DNA from: Oscillospiraceae bacterium
Lineage (GTDB): Bacteria > Bacillota > Clostridia > Oscillospirales > Ruminococcaceae
NCBI GenBank assembly: GCA_014799325.1
Contig: JAAVIE010000136.1
Coordinates: forward strand, 1-38,346
Length of the DNA stretch: 38,346 nucleotides
Direction: 5' to 3'
Part shown: piece after piece, positions 1 to 7,501 of the stretch
Numbering within the stretch: the first letter of the stretch is position 1
Layout: each line of letters starts with the position of its first letter
The notes under the pieces: model-generated
The model's database searches: none
What the model saw: the letters and a program-made list of their open reading frames with translations, nothing else
What the model was told of the DNA's origin: nothing
Program-made: the position numbers and the translations under genes

Positions 1-310
1 AATCCGAACTCAGTTAGAGCAGCTTGCTGCGTGTACTTCTCGGCTTGCCGAGAAGTACCTAATAGTTCAAGATTTAAATTTGCCCAGTTTTTCAAGCAAA
101 TTTAAATCTTGACGGTTTTGAAATTCTTTTTAAATCAGTAAATTACCACCAACTGCCTTGAGAGAACCTAAATTACCGCCAACTTTCCTTGAAAGCGACC
201 TCTATTTGCACCTCTTTCTGAAAAGCGGGCATATATCAGCACAACTTTTCTGAGAGAACCGCAAATCTGCATAGGCTTCTTAAGAGCATAAAATTTAGCA
301 GCACACAATT
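1..310 (-). repeat. Modular hairpin element copy 1 (reverse orientation, truncated by window start) plus flanking degenerate ~30-nt units
   Basis: Hairpins GTACTTCTCGGC-TT-GCCGAGAAGTAC (33-58) and CAAGATTTAAATTTG-N14-CAAATTTAAATCTTG (68-111); end motif GGTTTTGAAATTCTTTTTAAATCAGTAAATTACC shared with other copies. Confidence 0.85.
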
Positions 311-311
311 T

Positions 312-872
312 TTACTCCCCGATAATCAGTTCCATAGCATAAGGCAGCTTTTTAATCTCCTCGCAAAACTCCCTCCACTCGGGCAGTCTGTGGTTTTTAC
401 GCTGGCTGTAGATCGTCTTTAAGCAGCGGTAATTGGTAGTGAGCCTTGCTGTCAGTTCGAAGCCGCAGGGATTGGAATACAGCAGCCTTAAATAATCCTC
501 GGGATCATTGGTCTCGTTGTACCTGTCTTTCAGCTCCTCCATGATCTCGATCATGCGGGGGTCTACATACTTGTTATATTGCTTTGAAAGGTCAAATTTC
601 GATATTCTGTGCATGGTGGATTGGCTGGAAACAAATTCCAAAAATCTGTAGCGCTCCGCCTCTGTCCACGCTTTTACCGTGAAGGTCAGGTCAAAGGCCA
701 CCCTTATTCCCGTGAGGAATTGGTCGTGTCCTTCGCCTTTGGGGCTTTGGGCAAGGCTCTTTATCCTGTCGGTGATGTCGCCGTTTACCGACTCCGTGTT
801 TATTGCCATTGGGTATTTGCTGGCTTTAAAGCTTTCCTCTATGTCGTATACCTTTATGTTTTCAAGTTTCAT
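312..872 (-). CDS. Conserved hypothetical protein (phage/Firmicutes type; possible remote ThyX-like relationship, unverified)
   Basis: 186-aa ORF with coherent protein composition (WTEAERYRFLEFVSSQSTMHRI, RLTTNYRCLKTIYSQRKNHRLPEWREFCEEIKKLP). Confidence 0.7.
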   Translation of the reverse strand: MKLENIKVYDIEESFKASKYPMAINTESVNGDITDRIKSLAQSPKGEGHDQFLTGIRVAFDLTFTVKAWTEAERYRFLEFVSSQSTMHRISKFDLSKQYNKYVDPRMIEIMEELKDRYNETNDPEDYLRLLYSNPCGFELTARLTTNYRCLKTIYSQRKNHRLPEWREFCEEIKKLPYAMELIIGE

Positions 873-929
873 TTTTTATTTGCTCCGTTTTTTGTTATTG
901 GGTTGTAAAAACAAACCTCTTATTTTATG

Positions 930-1168
930 CTCCCAGAAAAGTTGTGGTGATTTATGGCTCTCAGGAAAGTTGGCGGTAATTTACTGATTTAAAAAGAATT
1001 TCAAAACCAGAAACTTTTTAAATTTACTTGAAAAAATGGGTAAATTTAAAAAGTTTCTTATCTAACTGAGTTCGGCTTTTTTGCTTGAAAAGCTGGGCAA
1101 AAAATCCGAACTCAGTTGATTTTTGAAATTCGTGCTATCAATGCAGTTGTGCTAGTGGAAATCCGCTA
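930..1168 (+). repeat. Modular hairpin element copy 2 (forward)
   Basis: Outer stem 996-1006/1121-1131; hairpins 1010-1027/1040-1057 (18 bp) and 1064-1084/1097-1117. Confidence 0.9.
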
Positions 1169-1172
1169 AAAA

Positions 1173-2486
1173 TTATTCTGAGAGCATGAACATATCGTAT
1201 ATCACTTGGATAGCCTTTTCAAAATCCTTTTCGTGAATGCCCACGATTATATTAAGCTCGCTGGAGCCTTGGTCTATCATCTTTATGTTTATATTTGCGT
1301 GGGAAAGAGCTGCGAAAATTCGGGTGGCGGTTCCTTTTTTCTCCTTCATGCCGCGGCCTACAACGGCTACTACCGCAAGATCGTTTATTACCTCAATGTG
1401 GTTGGGGTGACAGACCTGGGTGATGTATTTTACCGTGTTGGGGTGCGCTTCCAGCTCCTCTGTGCTTACCACAAGGCTCATGGTATCGATGCCTGTGGGG
1501 ATATGCTCAAAGCCCATGCCCTCGTTGTCAAGAACGGTGAGTATTCTCCTTAAAAAGCCTACCTCGGCGTTCATTTCATCCTTTTCTATGGAGATTACAC
1601 TGAAATGCTTTTTGCCTGCTATTCCCGTAATTATTTTATTGGTATTTTCGGGAGCCTCGGGGACTATCATTGTACCTTTTGCTTCGGGTGCGTTTGTGTT
1701 TTTGATGTTAATGGGGATCTTGGCGGAGCGGACAGGGAAAATGGCGTCCTGGTGCATTACCGCCGCGCCCATGTAGGAAAGCTCGCGGAGTTCCTTATAG
1801 GTGATGTACTCTATTACCTCTGGGTTTTCTACTATGTGGGGGTCCGCTGCCAAAAAACCGCTTACGTCTGTCCAGTTTTCGTACAGGCTTGCGTTTATGG
1901 CTTTTGCCACTACCGAGCCTGTGAAGTCGCTGCCGCCGCGGCTGAAGGTTTTGATAGTGCCGTCGGGCATTGCACCGTAAAAGCCGGGGATAACCGCTTC
2001 GGAATAGCCGCCCAGGACTGATGCAAGGCAGGCGTCGGTAAGGTCTGCGTCAAATTCCCCCTTGGAGGTGAAGAATATACATTTTGCGGCGTCTACAAAC
2101 TCGAAGCCCAAATAATTTGCTAAGATTATGCCGTTAAGGTATTCTCCGCGGCTGGCGGCGTAGTCTCTGCCTGCTCTTTTTCTGAAATTTTCAGCTATTT
2201 TATCATACTCTTTATCAAGGCTTATGGTAAGTCCCAGATCGCTGATTATGCCGTCGAATCTTTCAGCGATCGGCAGAAATTCCGCTGTGGCGTTTTTGCC
2301 CTTTTCTACCGCGTCATAGCATTGGTACAGCATATCCGTTACCTTGGTGTCGTCGGGGGAACGCTTTCCCGGCGCGGAGGGAACTACATATCTTCTGTTC
2401 CTGTCAGAACGGATTATCTGCGCGACCTTGCGGAACTGGTTGGCATCTGCCAGGGAGCTTCCGCCGAATTTTACTACCTTTGACAT
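1173..2486 (-). CDS. lysC: Aspartate kinase
   Basis: N-term MSKVVKFGGSSLAD, FSRGGSDFTGS, C-terminal ACT-type sequence; the ORF track extends to 2561 but the MSKVV start at 2486 is preferred. Confidence 0.93.
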   Translation of the reverse strand: MSKVVKFGGSSLADANQFRKVAQIIRSDRNRRYVVPSAPGKRSPDDTKVTDMLYQCYDAVEKGKNATAEFLPIAERFDGIISDLGLTISLDKEYDKIAENFRKRAGRDYAASRGEYLNGIILANYLGFEFVDAAKCIFFTSKGEFDADLTDACLASVLGGYSEAVIPGFYGAMPDGTIKTFSRGGSDFTGSVVAKAINASLYENWTDVSGFLAADPHIVENPEVIEYITYKELRELSYMGAAVMHQDAIFPVRSAKIPINIKNTNAPEAKGTMIVPEAPENTNKIITGIAGKKHFSVISIEKDEMNAEVGFLRRILTVLDNEGMGFEHIPTGIDTMSLVVSTEELEAHPNTVKYITQVCHPNHIEVINDLAVVAVVGRGMKEKKGTATRIFAALSHANINIKMIDQGSSELNIIVGIHEKDFEKAIQVIYDMFMLSE

Positions 2487-2551
2487 AGTTTTTGCCCTTT
2501 CTTTTGGGTTTTTTATATATTTTTGTGATGACTTTTTAGCAATACCATAAT

Positions 2552-2580
2552 AGTATAGCATATTATATGCAAAATTGCAA
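2552..2580 (-). promoter_or_regulatory. Sigma-A-like promoter upstream of aspartokinase
   Basis: Minus strand TTGCAA-N17-TATACT. Confidence 0.55.
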
Positions 2581-2689
2581 CTTTTGGAAATAAAATTTTG
2601 CTTTTTGAAACAAAAAGGCGCAGATGTTTATTGAATTTGTCAAGTGTTTATGGTAATATTAAAACAGCATATAGGCGGAGGGAACAGGC

Positions 2690-3124
2690 ATGATAGTGAA
2701 AGCGGGAAAAAGAGATGCAAAAACACTCGCAGGTTTGGCGGTGCTGATGTGGGACAGTAATTCTGTTGAGGAGCTGGCTGCCGAATTTTCGAAAAATATT
2801 TCCGATAGCAGAACGCAATTCTTTTTAAAATATGAAGATAATATACCGATAGGCTTTGCCCAGTGTCAGCTTCGATGTGATTATGTGGAGGGAACAAGCA
2901 CAACGCCTGTGGGTTACTTGGAAGGAATATTTATCAAGGAAGAATACCGCAGGAAAGGATATGCGAGGGAGCTGCTGGCAGAGTGCGAAGCATGGGCAAG
3001 GGAAAAGGGCTGTCGGGAGTTTGCAAGCGATTGCGAGATAGATAATGATGACAGCTTTCACTTTCATAAGGCTATGAATTTTAAAGAGGCAAACAGAATT
3101 ATCTGTTTTACCAAAGATTTATAA
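2690..3124 (+). CDS. GNAT acetyltransferase, aminoglycoside 6'-N-acetyltransferase-like
   Basis: GYLEGIFIKEEYRRKGYARELLAECEAWAREKGCREFASDCEIDNDDSFHFHKAMNFKEANRIICFTKDL resembles chromosomal AAC(6') enzymes; upstream GGAGGGAA. Confidence 0.8.
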   Translation: MIVKAGKRDAKTLAGLAVLMWDSNSVEELAAEFSKNISDSRTQFFLKYEDNIPIGFAQCQLRCDYVEGTSTTPVGYLEGIFIKEEYRRKGYARELLAECEAWAREKGCREFASDCEIDNDDSFHFHKAMNFKEANRIICFTKDL

Positions 3125-3213
3125 AGAGTTGCATTTTTTTAAAGAATGTGATAAAATACCTTATATGATTTTTTATATGATTTTTTTCGGAGCAGTATGA
3201 AAGGAAAAGGCAA

Positions 3214-3819
3214 GTGAATGCGGTTTTAGGACTGTCCAAGGCTATTATGTACGTTACATACAGACCGAGGGTCGTTTACAAGAATAAAGCCTTGAAAAAG
3301 GCGCTTAGGGGCAAGGCTTGTATATTTGTTGCAAACCACACCTGCCATACCGACGGGCTTTTTGCGGGGGCTGTTTTAAATAGGTATAAGCCCTACTCGC
3401 TGGTGGCTAAGGATTGGTATGATAAGAAGGTCATGGGCTTTTTCCTGAAGCAGGCAAGGACGGTGCCTATTGACAGAGTTAATCCCGACAGCGATTGGTA
3501 TTTGGCAGGGCAGAAAATTTTGGAAAAGGGAAGCCCTATGTTGATCTTTCCCGAAGGTAAGACCTCGCACGGCGGTCCTATGAATGAATTTAAGCCCGGA
3601 GCGGCGCTGTTGGCAGCTAAAATGGCTGTGCCTGTGGTGCCTTGCGCCATTTACGGCGGGTATCACAAGTTTTTTGGGAAAAGGCAGGTCATGGTGATAG
3701 GTGAGCCTGTGGAAATGAACTGTCCCGAAAATATTCGTCTTTCGCGGTTTGCCAAAGAGCAGACCGTAATTATACAAAGCAAGGTGCAAGGGCTCCTTGA
3801 CGAAAACAAAAATAATTGA
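3214..3819 (+). CDS. plsC: 1-acyl-sn-glycerol-3-phosphate acyltransferase (PlsC family)
   Basis: NHTCHTD (NHx4D) and FPEGKTSHGG motifs; GTG start. Confidence 0.88.
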   Translation: MNAVLGLSKAIMYVTYRPRVVYKNKALKKALRGKACIFVANHTCHTDGLFAGAVLNRYKPYSLVAKDWYDKKVMGFFLKQARTVPIDRVNPDSDWYLAGQKILEKGSPMLIFPEGKTSHGGPMNEFKPGAALLAAKMAVPVVPCAIYGGYHKFFGKRQVMVIGEPVEMNCPENIRLSRFAKEQTVIIQSKVQGLLDENKNN

Positions 3820-3841
3820 ATTCTAAGAAAGAGGTATTATT

Positions 3842-4090
3842 ATGAACGAAAAAGAAATTGCTGAAAAGATCAAGGCTATGCTGGTTGAAAATCTCCGCAT
3901 CCCCGCTGATGCGCTGGAAAATGATTCTGAGCTGTTCGGCGATGATATTGGGTTGGATTCCATTGATTCTATCGAGATCATTGCGGGAATAGATACTTTG
4001 TTCGGAGTACAGATGACGGGCGTTGCAAAAGAGCATTTTCAGTCTATAAATACTCTTACAGCTTATGTTAAAGAGCATATGGAGGGCTGA
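3842..4090 (+). CDS. Acyl carrier protein
   Basis: 82 aa; phosphopantetheine motif GLDSIDSIEI. Confidence 0.9.
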   Translation: MNEKEIAEKIKAMLVENLRIPADALENDSELFGDDIGLDSIDSIEIIAGIDTLFGVQMTGVAKEHFQSINTLTAYVKEHMEG

Positions 4091-4140
4091 AATTTGTGCA
4101 GCTGTTTTGAGAAAGCTGTAAAAACTTAGTGCTAATTTAG

Positions 4141-4350
4141 AATTCCTTCAAAAAAGTTGGCAATAATTACCTGATTTAAAAAGAATTTCAGAACCGCAAA
4201 CTTTTTAAAATTGCAAGCAATTTTAAAAAGTTTGCTATCCGACCGAGTTTGCGCTTTTTGCTTGGAAAAATGGGCAAAAATCACAAACTCAGTCGATTTC
4301 TGAAATTCGTGCTCTCAAAACAGTTGTGCTATCGGATATCCGCTTTCAGA
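4141..4350 (+). repeat. Modular hairpin element copy 3 (forward, diverged)
   Basis: Outer stem GAATTTCAGAA (4183-4193)/TTCTGAAATTC (4298-4308); hairpins 4196-4214/4217-4235 (19 bp) and 4241-4261/4274-4294. Confidence 0.88.
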
Positions 4351-4396
4351 TAATGTTGTGCTGTTTTACAGCTAAATAAACTTTTGAAAAATTTCC

Positions 4397-4416
4397 GGTT
4401 TTGAAATTCTTTTCAG
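4397..4416 (-). repeat. Solo element end (GGTTTTGAAATTCTTTTCAG) just upstream of the KS start codon
   Basis: Matches GGTTTTGAAATTCTTTTTAAATCAG of copies 1 and 5. Confidence 0.55.
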
Positions 4417-4430
4417 ATAAGGAGCAAATA

Positions 4431-6764
4431 ATGAACAAGAACAGATGCGTAGTAACAGGCTTAGGACTTATCTGCGCCTTGGGCGACAACGTTGACGAAT
4501 GCTGGGAAAATGCCGTCAGCGGTATTTCGGGCATTCGCGATGTTACAAGCATAAGCACCGAAAACTGTTACGCTAAAAAAGGCGCGGTAAACGATACTGC
4601 CGACAGCGAGCTTTCCGGGGAGAACTATGACCGTTCCTCTCTGCTGTGCATTAAGGCGGCAGAGGAGGCTTTGAATGACGCGGGGATCTCTCCCGAAAAC
4701 GATAGCGGTATCGGCGTTATCGTGGGTAACTGCGTAGGCGGCGCGGCAAGTATTGACAGCTATTACAGAGCGGTCAAGGAGTGGGGAGACGAAAATGTTT
4801 CCAAGGAGGAAATATTGAAGATGCCTGCTTCCGCTATCGCCAACAATGTTTCCGCTCATTACGGATTGAAAGGGCTTACCGCCAATATCGTCAACGCCTG
4901 CGCGGCGGGAACTATCAGCCTTGGCTACGCCTGTGACCTTATCAGGAACGGAGAAGCGGAGGTGTTCCTTGCAGGAGGCTCCGACGCTTTCACTTCCCTT
5001 GCCTTTGCGGGATTTCACGCCCTTCATGCTCTGGACGAGCACCCTTGCTCTCCCTTTAACCACAGCAGCGGTATCACTTTGGGCGAGGGCGCAGGAATGC
5101 TTGTTATCGAAAGCTATGAACACGCTGTTCAGAGAGGGGCTAAGATATATTGTGAGATCTTGGGTTCGGGCGTAAGCTCGGACGCGCACCATATTACCGC
5201 TCCCCGTCCCGACGGCGAGGGACAGATGAGCGCGATAAAGAGAGCTATGGCAAGCTCGGGTGTCAAGCCCGAGGATATTGACTATATCAATGCTCACGGC
5301 ACAGGCACCGCAAAGAATGACGAGGCTGAGTTTTTGTCGCTCCATACGCTTTTTGACTGCTCCGATAAGCTGTCCGTAAGCTCTACCAAATCTATGACAG
5401 GACACTGTCTGGGCGCGGCGGGGTCTATCGAGGCGGTGTTTACGGTAAAGGCGCTTAAAGAGGGCGTGATTCCTCCCACAATAGGATATACTGTGGAGGA
5501 TAAGGCAGTTTTGGAGGAAAAGGCAGGGAAGATCGACTTTATGCCCAACGAGAGCAAGGAGAAGGAGCTTTCCTTTGCTATGTCCAATTCCTTTGCTTTT
5601 GGGGGAAATAATGCAAGTATAATTTTCGCCAAGGAGCCTAAAGAAATTCCCGAAATGCGTAAAGATTCTCCTATCTATATTACGGGTCTGGGAATTGTCA
5701 GCAGTAATGCGGACGGTTCGGCTTCTGTCAAGGCGGCGCTTAGCGCCGAGGACTACAAGGCGCATGATATAAAAATGGCGTTTTACAGGAAGCTTGACAG
5801 ATTCAGTCAGTTACAGCTGGTGAGCGGTGTCAGGGCGCTCGCTGATGCGGGCTTTAAAGCCGATGAGAGCAACGAGAATGATATTGGTATTATAATAGGT
5901 ACATCTGACGGACCTTTGACCGAGATCGTCAATTTCCAGAAAAATGTTATTGATAACGGTACTAACGGGGGCAGTGCTTTTTCGTTCCCTAATACCGTTT
6001 ATAATGCGGCAGGGGGTTATTTCTCCATTTTTGCAGGAATAAAGGGCTATAATGTTACTGTGGCTAACGGCGCACAGTCGGGATTGCAGAGCGTTTGCTA
6101 TGCTTATGACGTTATTCGGAGCAAGGAAGAAAGCGTTATGGTGGCAGCAGGTACCGATGAGAACACCGACGTTACCGAGTATTTGTATAACAAGTACGGC
6201 GTTGTGGCTGAAAATGCGCCTTACAGCGGCGGCGAGGGCTTTGTGCTGGGCGAGGGATCGGTTTCGGTTGTTTTGGAGTCGGGGGAGTATGCGGATAAGC
6301 ATGATTCCAAGAAGTACGCCCAAGTTGTGAGCTGTGGAATGGCGCATTGCCCTAAGGAATACTCCGATCCGAAGGTGGATCTTGATACTGTGAAGAAGGC
6401 TGTGGGTGACGCTTGCAAGAAGGCGGGCATTTTCCTTGAACAGATAGATTTTGTCAGCGGCTTCGGCTGCGGACTTAAAGAGATCGACGACGGCGAGTTG
6501 GAGGTTTACCGCGAGTTGTTTGGTGTTAACAAGCCTGTGCTGTCCGTTAAGGCGGCTACGGGTGACGCAAGGGCGGCTTCTGCGGCTATGCAGCTGGCTC
6601 AGGCAGCTAAGGTTCTGCACGGTGACAGTGATGTTTCGGGTAAGTGGTTCAGGATCACCGAGAACGGCGCAGAGCCTGCCGAGGCTGTCAGGGGCGAATA
6701 TGCCCTTGCTGTTAGCTGCGGCGCGGGGGGTTCCTGCTCGGCGGTTATTATTAAAAAGGTTTAA
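4431..6764 (+). CDS. Fused tandem beta-ketoacyl-ACP synthase (active KS + degenerate KS/CLF-like domain)
   Basis: First domain: NACAAGT, NAHGTGTAKND, STKSMTGHCLGAAGS. Second domain: SPIYITGLGIVSS..., VANGAQSGLQ, SGFGCGLKEIDDGE, SVKAATGDARAAS. ATG at 4431 with AAGGAG. Confidence 0.9.
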   Translation: MNKNRCVVTGLGLICALGDNVDECWENAVSGISGIRDVTSISTENCYAKKGAVNDTADSELSGENYDRSSLLCIKAAEEALNDAGISPENDSGIGVIVGNCVGGAASIDSYYRAVKEWGDENVSKEEILKMPASAIANNVSAHYGLKGLTANIVNACAAGTISLGYACDLIRNGEAEVFLAGGSDAFTSLAFAGFHALHALDEHPCSPFNHSSGITLGEGAGMLVIESYEHAVQRGAKIYCEILGSGVSSDAHHITAPRPDGEGQMSAIKRAMASSGVKPEDIDYINAHGTGTAKNDEAEFLSLHTLFDCSDKLSVSSTKSMTGHCLGAAGSIEAVFTVKALKEGVIPPTIGYTVEDKAVLEEKAGKIDFMPNESKEKELSFAMSNSFAFGGNNASIIFAKEPKEIPEMRKDSPIYITGLGIVSSNADGSASVKAALSAEDYKAHDIKMAFYRKLDRFSQLQLVSGVRALADAGFKADESNENDIGIIIGTSDGPLTEIVNFQKNVIDNGTNGGSAFSFPNTVYNAAGGYFSIFAGIKGYNVTVANGAQSGLQSVCYAYDVIRSKEESVMVAAGTDENTDVTEYLYNKYGVVAENAPYSGGEGFVLGEGSVSVVLESGEYADKHDSKKYAQVVSCGMAHCPKEYSDPKVDLDTVKKAVGDACKKAGIFLEQIDFVSGFGCGLKEIDDGELEVYRELFGVNKPVLSVKAATGDARAASAAMQLAQAAKVLHGDSDVSGKWFRITENGAEPAEAVRGEYALAVSCGAGGSCSAVIIKKV

Positions 6765-6923
6765 GGGAACCTCTAACCCCCTGTGAGCAAAAACGAACAG
6801 GGCGCACCGTCTACTGCGTCGATCCTCCTCGACAGGCGCCTGGTCTGCCTTCGTCGGATTTCCTTGTGTCCGGCGCACCCTGTCTGTTTTTGCTTTTCAC
6901 AAGTTTTTTAGAGGCACCCTTAA
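6761..6923. mobile_element. MITE-like inverted-repeat element
   Basis: TTAAGGG...CCCTTAA ends; imperfect ~50-nt inverted arms 6761-6809 and 6871-6923; possible TA target duplication. Confidence 0.6.
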
Positions 6924-6946
6924 GATTTTTCGACAGGAGAAGCTTT

Positions 6947-7438
6947 TTGAATACTGAGATAATTTCAAAGAAAGCAGAGATACCTGCTTTTGATGCAAAA
7001 GCTATAAAAATACAGCATATCGAATACTTTGACCACCCCTACACCGAGTATGAGGGGGAGGAGATCACAGAAGAAGTTATTGCCAAAGTACTGCATAAAA
7101 TTCCTTTGGGGCTGAATGTTTACCTTTCTCTTGAGCCCGAGGGAGAGGATAGCTGGCTTGAGGTGAATTGTGACGGCAAGTGGCTGTCCTTATGGTATTG
7201 GTCAGAGGAAAGAGAGGAAAGCTATTTCTTGTATAACTCTGCTTTTGCCGATACGGAAAAGCAGGTTCGAGACGGTGATCTTGACCCTGCTGTATGTTGT
7301 CCTCTTTTGAGCGGAGGGCAGTCGCCTATTGCTAAGCTGAATGCCATTACGGATATTGAAACGGGCGTAAAGGCAGTTGAGTTTTTTATCCGCACGGGAG
7401 AATTCTATCCCGGGCTGGATTGGTGGCATGAGCATTGA
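6947..7438 (+). CDS. Hypothetical protein
   Basis: ORF with likely TTG start at 6947 after AGGAGA; the upstream part of the 6866 ORF lies in the inverted-repeat element. Confidence 0.6.
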   Translation: MNTEIISKKAEIPAFDAKAIKIQHIEYFDHPYTEYEGEEITEEVIAKVLHKIPLGLNVYLSLEPEGEDSWLEVNCDGKWLSLWYWSEEREESYFLYNSAFADTEKQVRDGDLDPAVCCPLLSGGQSPIAKLNAITDIETGVKAVEFFIRTGEFYPGLDWWHEH

Positions 7439-7501
7439 TTTTTTGGGAACAGACTTGAAAGTAATAATTTACAGAACTTGACAGGAATGACGGAGGAACT
7501 T

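Noticed and set aside
131-310. Possible CRISPR array from ~30-nt periodicity
   Set aside because: Units are degenerate throughout with no constant repeat/variable spacer alternation, and no cas genes are present.
1010-1117. Copy 2 hairpins as simple Rho-independent terminators of neighbouring genes
   Set aside because: The paired hairpins lie inside a conserved outer stem, recur at many loci in both orientations relative to genes, and lack a typical GC stem followed by a T tract.
4401-4430. Upstream TTG start for the KS protein (787-aa ORF)
   Set aside because: The first 10 codons lie in a repeat end and Shine-Dalgarno; ATG at 4431 with AAGGAG and the standard KS N-terminus is better.
4461-5765. 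Minus-strand 434-aa ORF
   Set aside because: Fully antisense to the KS gene, whose protein has clear catalytic motifs; its translation is basic and low in recognisable motifs (shadow ORF).
5811-6878. Minus-strand 355-aa ORF
   Set aside because: Antisense to the second KS domain and starts inside the inverted-repeat element; no protein family signal.
6866-6946. N-terminal extension of the 190-aa ORF
   Set aside because: Encoded by the right arm of the inverted repeat; a TTG start after AGGAGA at 6947 is more plausible.
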